Positions 30,342-31,345 of a stretch of 31,345 nucleotides of DNA are shown piece after piece. Position numbers and translations under genes: made by a program. Each line of letters starts with the position of its first letter. Positions within the stretch are counted from its first letter, which is position 1. The DNA comes from DATNIC01 sp035604635. Lineage in GTDB: Bacteria; Vulcanimicrobiota; Vulcanimicrobiia; Vulcanimicrobiales; Vulcanimicrobiaceae. Where the stretch lies: assembly GCA_035604635.1 (NCBI GenBank), contig DATNIC010000010.1, positions 1 to 31,345 on the forward strand, given 5' to 3'. The notes beneath the pieces are model-generated. The model was given only the letters and a program-made list of their open reading frames with translations, was not told the origin of the DNA and made no database searches.

Positions 30342-31345
30342 ATGGGCGTGAGTCGACCGACGCGCAGGCGGTTCATCGCAGGTGCTGCAGGAGCGCTTGC
30401 GTTGGGCGCGCCTCATTCTGCGGAAGCTCAAATCCTCCAGTTTCCGACGCCGCTGGGCCAACAGCCGACGGTCCCGTCGCTGAGCTTCGGCGTCGCCGCT
30501 CCGCTCAGCGGCCCGCAACGACCGTTCGGCGAGCAGCTTCTCAACGGTGCGCGGGCGGCGGCCTATGATGCCAACCAATCGAAAGCGCCGACGGATCCGC
30601 TCTTCAACGTCCGCTTTTATGACGATCAAGGTTCGCTCGGCGTCGCGCCGTCGCAAGCGCAGTTCATCATCAACGATACGACGGTCGCGGCGGTCATCGG
30701 GCATTTGGGCGGACGCATCACGGACCTCGTCGTCCCGCGTTACGGCAGCTCGCTCGTCCCGCAGATCGTCCCCGCCTCGACCTACGATCCGATCACGTCG
30801 CACGGCTACCGCACGGTTTTTCGGCTGCCGACGAAAGACTCGCTGGAGGGACTGATGCACGCGCAGTATCTCGACTTGCACAACCGGCCGAACAAGATCG
30901 TCGTCTTTGCATCGGACGGCGACTATGGACCGGAAGTCGCACAATCGTTCGTCCAGCAAGCGACCGCCGACAAAGTCGCGGTCACGCGCATCACGGTCTC
31001 GGCGTCAAAGCCCGACTATCGCAGTGCGGCGACGCGTGGACTGGGAGAACAGGCCGATTTTGTCTTCTTCGCAGGGGCGCTGAAAGATCTGGGAGGGGTG
31101 CTCGACCTGATGCGCTCCGGCGGCTACGCCGGCGCAATCGGCGCTTCCCAAGGCTTTTTCGACGCTGATACGATCGCCCGTTACGGTGCGGAGGTCGAGG
31201 GCCTCGTCGTCTCGAGCTCGATGCCGCCGCTCAATTTCGCACCGACGGCCTTCGTGGCCAAGAACACCTTCGAACAACAGTACGGCCCGATGACGCCCTT
31301 GTCGGCCTTCGGGTACGCGGCCGCCCAGATCATCATCACGCTGGT
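30342..31345 (+). CDS. LivK-like ABC solute-binding protein, C-terminally cut by the window
   Basis: The frame runs off the window end with about 334 residues visible. The N-terminus carries a clear twin-arginine signal (RPTRRRFIAGAAGALALGA) before AEAQILQFP. The mature part has the type I periplasmic-binding fold of the Leu/Ile/Val family: LSFGVAAPLSGPQRPFGEQLLNGARAA, FYDDQGS, VAAVIGHLGG, IVPASTYDP, KIVVFASDGDYGPEVAQSF, DFVFFAGALKDLGGVLDLM. Starts at GTG 30324, ATG 30342 or GTG 30348 are all in frame; ATG is chosen, with GAAG six bases before it. Relatives often bind aromatic acids as well as amino acids. LivHMFG transport genes may follow beyond the window. It lies 37 bases after ubiA. Confidence 0.87.
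   Translation, partial: MGVSRPTRRRFIAGAAGALALGAPHSAEAQILQFPTPLGQQPTVPSLSFGVAAPLSGPQRPFGEQLLNGARAAAYDANQSKAPTDPLFNVRFYDDQGSLGVAPSQAQFIINDTTVAAVIGHLGGRITDLVVPRYGSSLVPQIVPASTYDPITSHGYRTVFRLPTKDSLEGLMHAQYLDLHNRPNKIVVFASDGDYGPEVAQSFVQQATADKVAVTRITVSASKPDYRSAATRGLGEQADFVFFAGALKDLGGVLDLMRSGGYAGAIGASQGFFDADTIARYGAEVEGLVVSSSMPPLNFAPTAFVAKNTFEQQYGPMTPLSAFGYAAAQIIITL

Overview
The window is high-GC and extremely gene-dense. Many neighbouring genes share ATGA, GTGA or TGATG stop/start overlaps, and GTG and TTG starts are frequent. An OmpA-domain protein with a signal peptide, an SLH-domain lipoprotein, a periplasmic c-type cytochrome and several exported solute-binding proteins point to a cell with an outer envelope. 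Together with IDI-2, a UbiD/UbiA pair and the overall style, this would fit an uncultured diderm of the Terrabacteria side, such as Candidatus Eremiobacterota (WPS-2). That placement is inference; no rRNA is present to confirm it.

Layout. (1) 1-338: the C-terminal end of a cation:proton antiporter. (2) 348-7007, minus strand: a tightly linked run of polX, a fused NuoE/NuoF-type diaphorase, a NuoG-like N-terminally extended formate dehydrogenase (Cys type) and a small c-type cytochrome. (3) 7047-11468: housekeeping and small genes, namely nicotinate phosphoribosyltransferase, a DJ-1/PfpI protein, an SGNH lipoprotein, type 2 IPP isomerase, a Rieske ferredoxin and an unknown 91-aa protein. The DJ-1/PfpI and SGNH proteins both lack their family's usual nucleophile. 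(4) 11497-15175: an SLH lipoprotein and a beta-propeller protein, then rpsO and an OmpA-domain protein. The SLH pair and rpsO are preceded by near-identical promoter segments about 2.26 kb apart. (5) 15283-17499: pnp.

(6) 17506-31345: a long, almost gapless plus-strand cluster that looks catabolic for aromatic acids, interrupted only by one minus-strand STAS-like gene. It holds two gentisate-1,2-dioxygenase-like bicupins, two UbiD-family decarboxylases, a class II aldolase, two SDR dehydrogenases, a ketopantoate-reductase-like enzyme, a PaaA-like diiron oxygenase and a 4-hydroxybenzoyl-CoA-type thioesterase. It also holds a UbiA prenyltransferase and three solute-binding proteins (two NMT1/SsuA-like paralogues and one LivK-like) with no permease or ATPase in view. 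The block PaaA-like oxygenase, gentisate dioxygenase, thioesterase (25819-27922) has the parts list for hydroxylating an aryl-CoA, releasing the free acid and cleaving the ring. The closing UbiD-UbiA pair more closely resembles quinone biosynthesis (MqnL/MqnP type). The substrate of the cluster cannot be read from sequence and is the main open question.
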